Below, one piece after another: positions 36,555 through 45,099 of a stretch of DNA of 64,000 bases. Source of the DNA: Martelella sp. NC20. GTDB taxonomy: Bacteria > Pseudomonadota > Alphaproteobacteria > Rhizobiales > Rhizobiaceae. Under the pieces are notes generated by a model that saw nothing but the letters and a program-made list of their open reading frames with translations, was not told the DNA's origin and searched no databases. The DNA is taken from assembly GCF_013459645.1 (NCBI RefSeq), contig NZ_CP054863.1, positions 124,001-188,000 of the forward strand, in the 5' to 3' direction. A program made the translations under genes and the position numbers. The stretch's first letter is position 1, and each line of letters starts with the position of its first letter.

Positions 36555-37970
36555 TCAGGCCGGAATCCAGGCGCCGTGGAGCCCTTGTGGCACGCGCTGC
36601 GGCAGACGCAGGCGCAGGACCGGCCCATCCTCGATGTCTTCGGCGTCGAGCAGGGCGAATTCGCTGCTTTCGGTTTCCGGATCATAGAGATAGGTGGCGA
36701 GCCAGCCCGATATCTCGCTTTCGCCCCTGGGAATGAAAACCGCTTCGCCCGCAATTCGATTGCCGAAATCATGCCTGGTCACATCGCCGGTTTCGGTATC
36801 GATCCTCAGAAGACAGTTGAATGTGCCGGAAGCGCCATTGCCGCCGGTCAGCGCTTCCGTCAGCGTCGACGCATAGACATAGCGCGACGCAAGGGCCGTG
36901 CGGCGATCGTCGATACGGGGAAACTCCGCAACCTTGTCGAACCATGCCTGACCGCGAACGCGGCCGGAGGCGGCATCGAGCACGAGCCGCCGCAGCGTCG
37001 GCGGCATGGTATTGCGCTTTCCATAGCCGACATAAAGCTTCTCATGCTGTACATAGTCGATCACGATGTCGCTGCCGCGCTCGAAACCATTGGCGAAGTG
37101 AAACACGAAGAAGGGTTCGGCCTCGAACCATTTCACGCTGCCGCCGTCGAGCGGCATCACCGCAATGCGCGTCCCAAGCTGCTCACGCCATTGCAGGAAG
37201 GACTTGCCCTGCATCATCGCCTCCATATCGAACACAGCGGGTCCGATCAAAAGCACGATATGACGTTCGGTCAGCACAAAATCGTGGATCATGCTGGGCG
37301 CAGCCAGTGCAATATCAAAACTACGGCGAAGAATGCCATCCGGTCCGATATGGTGAATCCTCACCGTCGGGGAGATCAGATCGTAACTGAGCGCGAACAT
37401 ATCGCCCGTGACCGGATGGACCCGGTTATGGGCGCCAAGTGCGATCGGCTCGTCCGTGCCGGCAGTCCATGGGCCGAGCGTTTCCAGGCCCGGCCCGATC
37501 TCCCACGCCGGTTCGACTTCGCCAAGCGCCAGCAGGTGATCGCCATGCTGCATCACGCCTATGAAGGCGGAGGCCTTGAAAGGGTTATCCGGATCGTCAT
37601 GCGGACCCAACAGACCAGGTTCGATCGGGCGCGGTGTCATGATCCCGCCGTAAACGCCACGCCCTGCCTTGTCCTCGATCTCGAAGCTGCGGGTGCGCAC
37701 ATAACGGTTGTGATAGCTTGCCCGCCCGCCCGAAAACCGGACCGCATGCAGCATGCCATCGCCCTCGAGCGGATAGTTGTATGACACCGGCTCGTAGCGG
37801 GGATTGGGCCCGTTGCGTATATAAGCGCCGGAAAGCTCTTCAGGTATCCGCCCCTCGATCACCTCAAGCGCGCTTGCGTCGATCTCCCGGCCGACCGGCG
37901 CGAAATTTCCGCTGAGGTGAGGGTTGTCCGACTGCCATGAAATTGTCTCTTCAATAGGATCGACAGGCAT
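36555..37970 (-). CDS. Carotenoid cleavage oxygenase (RPE65 family)
   Basis: 471 residues from ATG 37970 with AGGGAG six bases upstream; a TTG two codons earlier is less likely. Seven-bladed propeller family with iron-ligand histidines in the expected places: GAHNRVHP (about 180), SMIHDFVL (about 228), FVFHFANGFE (about 291) and GLHGAW near the end. YIRNGPNPRYEP and EGDGMLHAVRF are the characteristic N-terminal motifs. Members split carotenoids, apocarotenoids, stilbenes or lignin-derived phenolics with oxygen. No carotenoid genes are nearby, so an aromatic (lignostilbene-like) substrate is as likely. Confidence 0.88.
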   Translation of the reverse strand: MPVDPIEETISWQSDNPHLSGNFAPVGREIDASALEVIEGRIPEELSGAYIRNGPNPRYEPVSYNYPLEGDGMLHAVRFSGGRASYHNRYVRTRSFEIEDKAGRGVYGGIMTPRPIEPGLLGPHDDPDNPFKASAFIGVMQHGDHLLALGEVEPAWEIGPGLETLGPWTAGTDEPIALGAHNRVHPVTGDMFALSYDLISPTVRIHHIGPDGILRRSFDIALAAPSMIHDFVLTERHIVLLIGPAVFDMEAMMQGKSFLQWREQLGTRIAVMPLDGGSVKWFEAEPFFVFHFANGFERGSDIVIDYVQHEKLYVGYGKRNTMPPTLRRLVLDAASGRVRGQAWFDKVAEFPRIDDRRTALASRYVYASTLTEALTGGNGASGTFNCLLRIDTETGDVTRHDFGNRIAGEAVFIPRGESEISGWLATYLYDPETESSEFALLDAEDIEDGPVLRLRLPQRVPQGLHGAWIPA

Positions 37971-38363
37971 GCGCAACTCCCTTCTTTTCGCGGGATCGCT
38001 CGCCGCGTTTCCGGCATTTTAGCAAGTCTGCGTGTTTCATACGAATTTGACAAGATTGGACACGGTCGCGGGAAGCATCTATCACAACAGCGTTCGCAGG
38101 CTCATGGTACGGAATGGCATTGATGACCGTCCAGACCGCATTTCGTTGGCGGTGCGAACCCGAGAGCTCTTCGAGGCCAATGACGGCAAAAGCGCCGGCG
38201 AGAGAGGACGAGCGGAGCCCAGGCGGCATTCGTCCTAGCAGGTTGCTGCAAAACGGCTGGGTTGGTTGTTTTGGTGGCGCATTCGGCTGGGTATTGCGTT
38301 TGATGCGGGTGCTGACTTCGGTCGCCTGTGTTGGCCCTTGCTCTTTGGTGGCTGGGCGGCGGC
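37971..38363. other. Stretch with one doubtful short frame
   Basis: A plus-strand frame at 38032-38238 (MFHTNLTRLDTVAGSIYHNS, VRRLMVRNGIDDRPDRISL) is possible but lacks a ribosome site and a known family. The remainder leads into the transposase fragment. Confidence 0.3.
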
Positions 38364-38675
38364 CTATGCGACGGCTTGTGCAAGAAGCTTCGGCAGTCTG
38401 ACAAGGTTATAGGCCGCGATGGCGAATCCGAAGACGGCGGCGACTTTCGGCCTTCCCCGGACCTTTACTTTGGCGAAACCGGCCTGCGCCTTGATCCAGC
38501 CGAACACCTCTTCGATGCGCTTGCGGCAGCGCAGGCTTATGCCGTAGCCGGGATGGTGCGTCGTGCGCTTGTCGATGGCGGTTTTACGGAGCTTGCCGGT
38601 CCTGGAAATACTGCCGTTGATGGCGATATGCGGTGTGACCTTGCGGGCGCGCAAGCTCCCGACAAAGGCTTTGAC
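38364..38675 (-). pseudogene. IS5/IS1182-type transposase C-terminal fragment
   Basis: Reads KAFVGSLRARKVTPHIAIN, KRTTHHPGYGISLRCRKRIE, EVFGWIKAQAGFAKVKVRG, AAYNLVRLPKLLAQAVA: the catalytic Glu-containing C-terminal end (EEVFGWIK) of a DDE transposase. The N-terminal part is cut off at 38676, exactly where an IS21-type terminal sequence begins, so that element inserted here or recombined here. Confidence 0.8.
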
Positions 38676-38768
38676 TGTAAATCGGCACAGGGGTTCGACG
38701 CCGATTGGCACGATAAGTATTTGAAATATTTAAAGCGTGTGGGGGCCTGCTGCCGGGCCGAATAACAC
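38676..38768 (+). repeat. IS21-type element end joined to a RidA-like tail, copy 2
   Basis: TGTAAATCGGC, 13 bases, GCCGATTGGCACGATAAG, then tatttgaaatatttaa and the codons SVWGPAAGPNNT. Same order as the copy at 28105-28010 but inverted and diverged. The tail soon departs from the RidA sequence and ends near the IS5-family element. Confidence 0.7.
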
Positions 38769-38780
38769 ATGCCAGAAGAT

Positions 38781-39209
38781 CTACGGCGTAGACTCATAAC
38801 GCTTTAGCCATAGTCGCACTGAGAAGAGCTTGATTGCGGCAAGATAGTTGTCGGCGCGTTTGTCGTAACGCGTTGCAATTCCGCGCGCTTCTTTGATGCG
38901 GTTGAAGAACCTTTCGACGAGGTTTCGATAGCGATAAAGGAACGAGCTGAAGGCGAAGGTCTTTTTCCGGTTTCGTTTCGCTGGGATGTTGGCAAATGCC
39001 TTCGCCTGGTTTGCCGTGGCGCGGATGGCGTCGGTGTCATAGCCACGATCGGCCAAAAGCGTCGTTCCTGCATGAAGTCTGGTGAGCAGGTCTTCGGCGT
39101 AGCGACAGTCAGCATGCTGCCCTTCCGAGAGGCGAAGATCAATCGGCAGCCCATCGGCATCGACGAGAGCGTGGATCTTCGTTGTCAGGCCGCCTCTGGA
39201 ACGTCCCAT
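38781..39209 (-). CDS. IS5-family transposase, frame B
   Basis: MGRSRGGLTTKIHALVDADG, GTTLLADRGYDTDAI (second catalytic Asp in ADRGYD), RNLVERFFNRIKEARGIATRYDK (catalytic Glu in ERFFNRIK). Normally produced as a fusion with frame A by ribosomal frameshifting at the AAAAAGGGGG run (complement of 39223-39232). Confidence 0.85.
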   Translation of the reverse strand: MGRSRGGLTTKIHALVDADGLPIDLRLSEGQHADCRYAEDLLTRLHAGTTLLADRGYDTDAIRATANQAKAFANIPAKRNRKKTFAFSSFLYRYRNLVERFFNRIKEARGIATRYDKRADNYLAAIKLFSVRLWLKRYESTP

Positions 39210-39622
39210 GCTTCGATTGGCGCCCCCTTTTTACCGGTGGCGCCATGCTGATGCACGCGGACACACGACGAGTCGATCATCTGGATATCGCCGTCGAAGG
39301 CGGAAGAAATCGCCTTGAGAAGGCGATCCCAGACACCAGCCCGCCGCCAGCGGACAAAACGATTGTAACAGGTGGTGTGAGGACCATAGCGTTCCGGAAC
39401 ATCGGCCCATGGGCTGCCGGTGCGAAAGCGCCAGAGAATGCCGTTGATCACACGGCGATCATCAACCCGCGGCACGCCGCGGCTGTTGTTGGGCAGAAGC
39501 GGCTCGATCACCGCCCACTCGAAATCCGTCAGGTCAAAACGTCGGCGCATCAATGGTCTCCTTTCCTGAGACCATTGAATCAAATCATTCCGGAGAAGTG
39601 AACCCGTTTATGGGTTTACGGC
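38784..39622 (-). mobile_element. IS5-family (IS427-type) insertion sequence, apparently complete
   Basis: About 840 bp. Left end GGCGTAGACTCATAACG and right end (complement) GCCGTAAACCCATAAACG form imperfect inverted repeats; CTA flanks both sides and may be the target duplication. It contains two overlapping frames encoding one transposase by frameshifting. Size and organisation match the IS427 group. Confidence 0.75.
39185..39550 (-). CDS. IS5-family transposase, frame A
   Basis: MRRRFDLTDFEWAVIEPLLP, then INGILWRFRTGSPWADVPER, YNRFVRWRRAGVWDRLL and DIQMIDSSCVRVHQHGA, whose IDSS holds the first catalytic Asp. It overlaps frame B, with the A5G5 slippery run inside the overlap. Confidence 0.85.
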   Translation of the reverse strand: MRRRFDLTDFEWAVIEPLLPNNSRGVPRVDDRRVINGILWRFRTGSPWADVPERYGPHTTCYNRFVRWRRAGVWDRLLKAISSAFDGDIQMIDSSCVRVHQHGATGKKGAPIEAWDVPEAA

Positions 39623-39744
39623 CTAGGACATTGATTGACCGTTTGGATCACCTCTTCAAACGGCCCGCGATGACGATGATCAGATCGAAGGACAGACCCG
39701 CCGGTGTCCGCCCGCCGACCTAGGCCGTCGGGCTTGGGTTCAAG

Positions 39745-40500
39745 CTACCAAGGATAGGCTTCGTTGACCGACCCCGTGAAGGTGCCGGTTGGATCTTCGC
39801 TGCTGAGGGCGAGACGCACGGCTTCGGCTGCCCCTTGCTCGACGGTCTCGGTGCCTTCGTAGTTGTTGAGCGCAGTGCTGGTGAAGCCGGGCGTCACCGC
39901 ATTGACCCTGATGCCTTCGTCTTCGAGATCGATTGCAAATGCCAGTGTGATGGCATTGAGCGCGGTCTTGGATGCGCCATAACCAGGGTTGAATGTCGCC
40001 CGGTAGGGATTGGGCGTGGAGTTGATGGTAAGCGAGCCGAGAGCACTCGAGACGTTGACGATTCGCGCGGCTTCAGACTTGCGCAGCAGCGGCACGAAGG
40101 CCTGGGTAACGGCCAGAACGCCGAACACGTTGGTCTCCCAAATGGTGCGGACCTCGTCCACCGAAATGAGCGTCGCCCGCGAACGCTGAATGTACTGCTC
40201 CATGTTTTCGCTTTCGGGGCCGTTGGCTCGAGAAATCGCGGCATTGTTGATGAGGATGTCAAGACGGCCGAACTGCCGCTCGACTTGTACGACGGCGGCA
40301 TCGATCGAAGCCTGGTCGGTCACGTCAAGCTGGATGGGATGAACATCTCCCGAAAGGCCTTGCGCCGCGGCTACGCCGCGCTCGGGGTTGCGCGAGGCAA
40401 GCAGCACAGTGAGGCCCTGGGCTGCGAGGTCGGTTACGATCTGGAGCCCGATGCCTTGATTGGCGCCGGTGACGAGGGCGATGCGGGAGTTCTGTGTCAT
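39745..40500 (-). CDS. Short-chain dehydrogenase/reductase (classical SDR)
   Basis: 251 residues, AGGATC before ATG. Cofactor motif TGANQGIGLQI, INNAA, and catalytic YGASK with Ser in VNVSSALG. Arg/Asn residues after the first strand (ASRNPERG) favour NADPH. Resembles carbonyl reductases of short-chain type; substrate unknown. Divergent from an AraC regulator, which probably controls it. Confidence 0.9.
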   Translation of the reverse strand: MTQNSRIALVTGANQGIGLQIVTDLAAQGLTVLLASRNPERGVAAAQGLSGDVHPIQLDVTDQASIDAAVVQVERQFGRLDILINNAAISRANGPESENMEQYIQRSRATLISVDEVRTIWETNVFGVLAVTQAFVPLLRKSEAARIVNVSSALGSLTINSTPNPYRATFNPGYGASKTALNAITLAFAIDLEDEGIRVNAVTPGFTSTALNNYEGTETVEQGAAEAVRLALSSEDPTGTFTGSVNEAYPW

Positions 40501-40551
40501 GGTCTGATCCTATTGTTGAATGGTCAAACAGGAGATGGTCATGGGCGTCTA

Positions 40552-40572
40552 GACGTTCTATATTTAAACGTC
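40552..40572. promoter_or_regulatory. Candidate operator between SDR and araC
   Basis: GACGTT-N9-AACGTC inverted repeat, preceded by CGTCTA. GACGTT followed by TAT also occurs upstream of the lysR at 47685. Confidence 0.4.
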
Positions 40573-40597
40573 CAAGAAAGTTTTGTTGAAGTCCAGA

Positions 40598-41545
40598 ATG
40601 ACAGATCCCCTAACGCAGATCGTCAGCTTGCTGCAGCCGGGCGCACCGTTCTCCAAATGCGTCACCGGCTCGGGTCCATGGCAAGTGCGGCGGACGCAGT
40701 CGCCCAATCCCTATTACGTAGCGGTCCTCAGTGGGAGCTTTCGCTACTGGGATAGCAAGAGCGGCGAGGTCGCCGTCAATGAAGGCGACTTCATCCTTAT
40801 TCCCTCCGCTCAGGACTTCATGATGCGGAGCACGGTATCAAGCAGCGACAATGACATGGTGACAGACCCGATCATTCTGCCGGGCGGTGGATATCGCGTC
40901 GGCCGCATTGACGGTCCCATGGATATGCGGGCGCTGGTTGGCTACTGCATTTTCCAATCCGACGATGCGGCTTTGCTATCGTCGCTGCTACCCGAACTGG
41001 TGGTTGTTCGGGGGGAGTATCACCTCGCCATGCTGATGCAACTACTCGGCGACGAGGCCGCAGGCAGAAAACCGGGACGTGAAGTGGTGTTGCGGCACTT
41101 GCTGGAAGTGCTGCTGATCGAGGCGATGCGTTCTTCTGCAGAGTTCGGCTATAATCCGGGGTTGCTACGAGGCCTGTCCGACGAGCGACTGGCAGTGGCA
41201 ATTCGGGCCATGCATGCGGAGCCCGGGCGCGGCTGGACGGTGGCAGAACTGGCGCGTGAGGCGGCGGTGTCCAGATCGGGCTTCCACGACCGATTCCAGA
41301 ACGCGGTTGGAATGGCGCCAATGGAATACCTGACGGCATGGCGGCTGACACTGGCGAAGGATCTCTTGCGCAAGCGGGAACTGAGCGTGAGCGCGATTGC
41401 CCGGCAGGTCGGCTACAGCTCGGCCAGCGCCTTCAGCGTAGCCTTCGGGCGAAGCGTGGGTGTGTCGCCGGCCCGCTATGCGCGCGAGCAGGCTTCGGCA
41501 TCCGCTGGCAATGCAACAGAGAAATTCGAGGGCGCCATCGCCTGA
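40598..41545 (+). CDS. AraC family regulator with N-terminal cupin
   Basis: 315 residues from ATG 40598. N-terminal cupin (cupin_6-like): YYVAVLSGSFRYWDSKSGEVAVNEGDFILIPSAQDF. C-terminal double helix-turn-helix: WTVAELAREAAVSRSGFHDRFQNAVGMAPMEYLTAWRLTLAKDLL and AIARQVGYSSASAFSVAFGRSVGVSPARYAR. This type regulates neighbouring oxidoreductases in many proteobacteria. Divergent from the SDR gene. Confidence 0.9.
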   Translation: MTDPLTQIVSLLQPGAPFSKCVTGSGPWQVRRTQSPNPYYVAVLSGSFRYWDSKSGEVAVNEGDFILIPSAQDFMMRSTVSSSDNDMVTDPIILPGGGYRVGRIDGPMDMRALVGYCIFQSDDAALLSSLLPELVVVRGEYHLAMLMQLLGDEAAGRKPGREVVLRHLLEVLLIEAMRSSAEFGYNPGLLRGLSDERLAVAIRAMHAEPGRGWTVAELAREAAVSRSGFHDRFQNAVGMAPMEYLTAWRLTLAKDLLRKRELSVSAIARQVGYSSASAFSVAFGRSVGVSPARYAREQASASAGNATEKFEGAIA

Positions 41546-41675
41546 TGGGGCTGGCCGCACTTGCCCCTTGAGAGAGGGAGCAATTTCGAAAAGGGGAACC
41601 GCTTTCTTGGGCGAACTGGTACAGATCCTGGCGTGGACGAAGCGACAAGCCTCTGGAAAGACGGATAAAACGACA

Positions 41676-41701
41676 AAACCCGCCGCTGTTGCAACGGGTT
41701 T
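41676..41701. terminator. Possible bidirectional terminator
   Basis: AAACCCG-N12-CGGGTTT between the convergent araC and hydrolase-fusion genes. A-rich on the left and T at the right, so it may serve both directions weakly. Confidence 0.4.
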
Positions 41702-41802
41702 GTTGGTATCGTTGCAGGTTGTCATCTGAGGCCATTGGTTTTGGCCGATGGTCCTCCAAGAAGCGTGTATGCCCGGCGCTCATGCCGGGTCGGAGCAAGC
41801 TT

Positions 41803-43344
41803 CTACCACGTGATCAGCGGCGTCTTGGCGACGAACGCGTCGCTTTCGATCTGGTCGACCACGAAGTCGGCGGCGTCGGTTTGCGCGATCGTTCCACCGC
41901 TGAACTGCGCAGGGTCGAGCAGGGCGCGAACGGCTCCGCGGCGCGGCTTGTCATTCAGAACCGATGGACGAACGACGACCCAATCGAGACCGCTTCCGGC
42001 GATCAGGGCTTCCTGGCGATCCTTGTCGGCGTAAACGTTGCGCAGCAGCAGCGGCATGATGATCCGGTTGAAAAGGAAGCCGCCATGGCCACGGCTGTTT
42101 CCCGCGCCGATGCCGGTGATCGCCACGAGACGGCGGATACCCCGGCGCTTCATGGCGGAGATGACGGCTTTCGTCGCCGTCGAAAGCAACGTCACCTGGC
42201 GGAAAGGGCTGACCGGCGTGCCGAGCGCCGAAATCACCACATCCACGCCGGCCATCGCCTTGTCGAGCGCCGCGGCGTCGCTCGCATCGCCCTCGACGAT
42301 GACAGCGTTCAGGTCCTTCGCCTTCTCCGGCGACCGCACCAGTGCGACCGGCACATGGCCGAGGTCGTTCAGCCGTTGGACGATGGCCCTGCCGGTGCCT
42401 CCGGTCGCGCCGAGCACCAACACCTTTTTCGACGCGGACGGTATGAGTTTTCCGGCAAGGAAGGCGCCGATGTCCTCAAGTGCTGCGGCACCCGCCTCCA
42501 ACATCGCGAAGCTCGCGGGGAAGACATGCGTCATGCCCTCCCAGACATGCACTTCGTGGTCGATGCCAGCAGCCGCCGCCTGCACCGAAAACCGCACGGT
42601 GTCGTCGAGCAGAACCTCGTCATTGCCGGTGTGGATGCGCACCGGCGGCATCGCCGAAAGGTCCATATCGAGGCTTGGCAGCCGGTCGTCGTGCGACGCA
42701 GCCTGCCCGAGATAGGCTGATGCGGCTGCGGCCAGCGTTTCCCTGGACAGGAGAGGATCGGCCTCGGCGCGGTTGACGAGGGAATTGCCCGAAAGCGTCA
42801 TGTCTATCCACGGAGACATTGCAACGATGCCGACGATTTTACCGGTTTTTGCCGCGTCAGCCTTGATGGATGCGAGCGCCAATCCGCCGCCGGCGGAATC
42901 GCCGACAACCGCAATACGCACGAAATCACGGGCGACGAGGTCGTCGAGCAACACGCGGACATCGTGAACCGCTGCGGGAAAAGGTCGTTCCGGAGCAAGC
43001 GCATAGTCGGCTATGAAGGCCGCGGCCCCGGCGCGCTGTGCGACATGACCCACGAAATTGCGATAGGCCTCGGCCGACCCGATGACGTAGCCGCCGCCAT
43101 GCAGATAGAGGATGACCGATGCCGCGGCCACGTTTTCGGGACGGGCCCACCAGCCCGGCACGCCGCCAACCTCGCCCTTCTCGAAGCGGACATACTCGGG
43201 TGCGGGCGCCTGGCCCATGATGTCATCGAAGACCGGTCGGGCGGCAGGCTCGAGGGCGAGCTTCGGGTTTCCCGCGAACATGGCGCGCATCTGCTCCATG
43301 GCCTGCGCGTCAGCGGATGTAATATTGTGATGGATGATCGGCAT
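41803..43344 (-). CDS. Bifunctional alpha/beta hydrolase - NAD(P)-binding (NmrA-like) fusion
   Basis: 513 residues from an ATG preceded by AAGGAG. Residues 1-298 are a hormone-sensitive-lipase-type esterase: oxyanion motif LHGGGY (82-86), nucleophile GDSAGGG (Ser 150), acidic residue in GNDEVLLDD (about 242) and His in MTHVFP (273). From residue 305 a Rossmann NAD(P)-binding domain follows: KKVLVLGATGGTGRAIV, then VISALGTPVS, DKDRQEALIAGSGLDWVVVRP and an end like NmrA/biliverdin-reductase-like proteins. Both parts look intact. Neighbours are reductases under a LysR regulator. The fusion may couple ester hydrolysis to reduction of the product (inference). Confidence 0.85.
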   Translation of the reverse strand: MPIIHHNITSADAQAMEQMRAMFAGNPKLALEPAARPVFDDIMGQAPAPEYVRFEKGEVGGVPGWWARPENVAAASVILYLHGGGYVIGSAEAYRNFVGHVAQRAGAAAFIADYALAPERPFPAAVHDVRVLLDDLVARDFVRIAVVGDSAGGGLALASIKADAAKTGKIVGIVAMSPWIDMTLSGNSLVNRAEADPLLSRETLAAAASAYLGQAASHDDRLPSLDMDLSAMPPVRIHTGNDEVLLDDTVRFSVQAAAAGIDHEVHVWEGMTHVFPASFAMLEAGAAALEDIGAFLAGKLIPSASKKVLVLGATGGTGRAIVQRLNDLGHVPVALVRSPEKAKDLNAVIVEGDASDAAALDKAMAGVDVVISALGTPVSPFRQVTLLSTATKAVISAMKRRGIRRLVAITGIGAGNSRGHGGFLFNRIIMPLLLRNVYADKDRQEALIAGSGLDWVVVRPSVLNDKPRRGAVRALLDPAQFSGGTIAQTDAADFVVDQIESDAFVAKTPLITW

Positions 43345-43381
43345 GGTCGTTCTCCTTGTTCAAAGACAAGGTAAACTTACC

Positions 43382-43429
43382 GTCTATCAGAATACACAAT
43401 AGACCATTTATCTAGACAAACCGTCTCAC
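43382..43429. promoter_or_regulatory. Candidate LysR-type binding sites upstream of the fusion gene
   Basis: GTCTAT-N11-ATAGAC (43382-43404) and AGAC-N5-GTCT (43414-43426) lie 38-85 bases before the start. The 20 bases at 43410-43429 match 47652-47671, in front of the lysR gene, at 18 positions. Confidence 0.55.
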
Positions 43430-43635
43430 CAGCGGAACGGCTAACATATCGGTGTCCGCAAGATTCGCGATATTTGACCGTACCGGGCGTCTTTACCGCC
43501 GGACAGTCGGGACCAACGCGTAGAACTCGCGGAGCGGTCGACCTGCCGGCCGCTCTGCGAGCTGAATTGTCCAGAACCATCAGGCTCTCGGGCGATGGCG
43601 CACCGTGCCCCTTGGTCGGGCAGCGGCACTGCCAC

Positions 43636-44169
43636 TCACCGTGCAAAGCCGGAGGGGGCGGCGGCGCTTGCGAAATGCGCGACGATATTCGCCAAGCATA
43701 CCTCCATGTAGCCTTTCCATTGGCTCTTCACGAACAGCAGGAGCGGGAGCTTGGCAAGACCATTTTTCGCCTGGAACGTATAGGTCCACTTTGTCTTCGT
43801 GCCGCCATCTGCCTGTTCGAACCAGAACTCTCCGCGCGCCTGGGTCATGAGATGCTTGAGCGCGAAGCTCGGATCACTCACCCGGTAGGCGAAGTAGGAC
43901 GGCCGATCATAATGAGTGAGACCTTCGTTCACGGTACTGCCATCCGCCAGGTGCACGACCCGGTGCGAACCCGTACGATCCCACGGGCCCGAGACGCCGG
44001 AGGTGGATGCGACGCCAGGCACCATGCCATAGCCGGTCAGAATCTTCGGCAGCACATCCTCGGCCGCAACGAAGTCGAAGACCTCCTGCATCGGGCGCGG
44101 CACGAATACCTCTCGTGTCACTGCGACATTCAGCGGGGCGGCTGAGCGATCATTGTGTTTGTTAGACAT
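43636..44169 (-). CDS. SRPBCC family protein
   Basis: 177 residues from ATG 44169 with GGAGA upstream. START-like fold: VAVTREVFVPRPMQEVFDFVAAEDVLPKILTG near the start and a long closing helix with YMEVCLANIVAHFASAA. The middle reads GPWDRTGSHRVVHLADGS and TKWTYTFQAKN. Members bind or cyclise hydrophobic compounds; the role here is unknown. Likely co-transcribed with the reductase genes upstream. Confidence 0.8.
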   Translation of the reverse strand: MSNKHNDRSAAPLNVAVTREVFVPRPMQEVFDFVAAEDVLPKILTGYGMVPGVASTSGVSGPWDRTGSHRVVHLADGSTVNEGLTHYDRPSYFAYRVSDPSFALKHLMTQARGEFWFEQADGGTKTKWTYTFQAKNGLAKLPLLLFVKSQWKGYMEVCLANIVAHFASAAAPSGFAR

Positions 44170-44276
44170 GGCGTGTCTCCGGGTGATGTTGTCGCAAAGT
44201 ACCTGTCCCGATCTGCGATGAGGACGCGGCAATAAGGGATGGCCGGATCGCATCATCGCGACCCGGCCATGCGCGG

Positions 44277-45029
44277 TTACTTGAGAAACGGATTGATGGC
44301 CGCCAGCGTCTCGTCGAAGCGGTTCTCGGCCTCGGCGTTGCGCATGAAGTCGACGCCTTCCACAAGGATCTCGCGTGGCGTTGGCGTCTGCTGGAAGAGC
44401 GCGATGACCTGATCGGCGAAGGCGCCGAGCGGCATGAAGCGCTCGTTGTCCTGCTGACCGGGGGTCAATGTCGTCTGCACGGCGGGTGGGACCAGCTCGA
44501 TGACCTCGATCTTGCCCTTCAACACGGCGCGCAGTGATTCCGTGTAGCTATGGATCGCGGCCTTGATCGCCGAATAGGTCGGGGCAATCACCAGCGGCAC
44601 AAAGGCGAGCCCTGAACTGACATTGATGATGACTGCATCCGACTGGCGGCCAAGATGCTCGATCAGCGCATTGGTCAGCCGGATCGGGCCGAGCAGATTG
44701 CTAGTGACGGAGGCTTCCGCATCGGCGAGGTCGCGGACCTTGTCGAGCGGCCCTTCCATGCGCATGATGCCCGCGTTGTTGAACAGCACGTTGAGGCCGG
44801 GGAAGTCCGCGATGAGCTTCTCGGCGAAAGCCGCAATGCTGGCGGGATCATTCTGGTCGAGCGTCAGCGCGTGAATGTTCGGTCGGTCGCCGATCGCCTT
44901 TTCCAGTGTTTCCAGTCGCCGTCCGGCGATAATCACGGTGTTGCCGAGATCGTGAAAGCGGTGCGCGAGCGCCTCGCCGATCCCTGTGCCGCCGCCGGTG
45001 ATGAGAATGGTGTTGCCTGTCGTCTTCAT
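44277..45029 (-). CDS. Short-chain dehydrogenase (DltE-like SDR)
   Basis: 250 residues from ATG 45029 with AAGGAA upstream. TGGGTGIGEALAHRF, FNNAGIM, VSSGLAFVPL and catalytic YSAIKAA (Y-x3-K). TPTPREILVEGVDFMRNAE near the end is typical of the DltE/Rossmann SDR group. Substrate unknown; in the same orientation as the old yellow enzyme upstream. Confidence 0.88.
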   Translation of the reverse strand: MKTTGNTILITGGGTGIGEALAHRFHDLGNTVIIAGRRLETLEKAIGDRPNIHALTLDQNDPASIAAFAEKLIADFPGLNVLFNNAGIMRMEGPLDKVRDLADAEASVTSNLLGPIRLTNALIEHLGRQSDAVIINVSSGLAFVPLVIAPTYSAIKAAIHSYTESLRAVLKGKIEVIELVPPAVQTTLTPGQQDNERFMPLGAFADQVIALFQQTPTPREILVEGVDFMRNAEAENRFDETLAAINPFLK

Positions 45030-45099
45030 GGGATAATTCCTTGTCAATTTGGCGGCTGGCCGAGACACACCCGCGCCAGCCGCTGTTGATGCGGCCAGC

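Noticed and set aside
36576..37784. 402-codon plus-strand frame
   Set aside because: Antisense to the carotenoid oxygenase, whose motifs and histidines are clear.
41689..42720. 343-codon plus-strand frame
   Set aside because: Antisense to the hydrolase-NmrA fusion; no start signal or recognisable domain.
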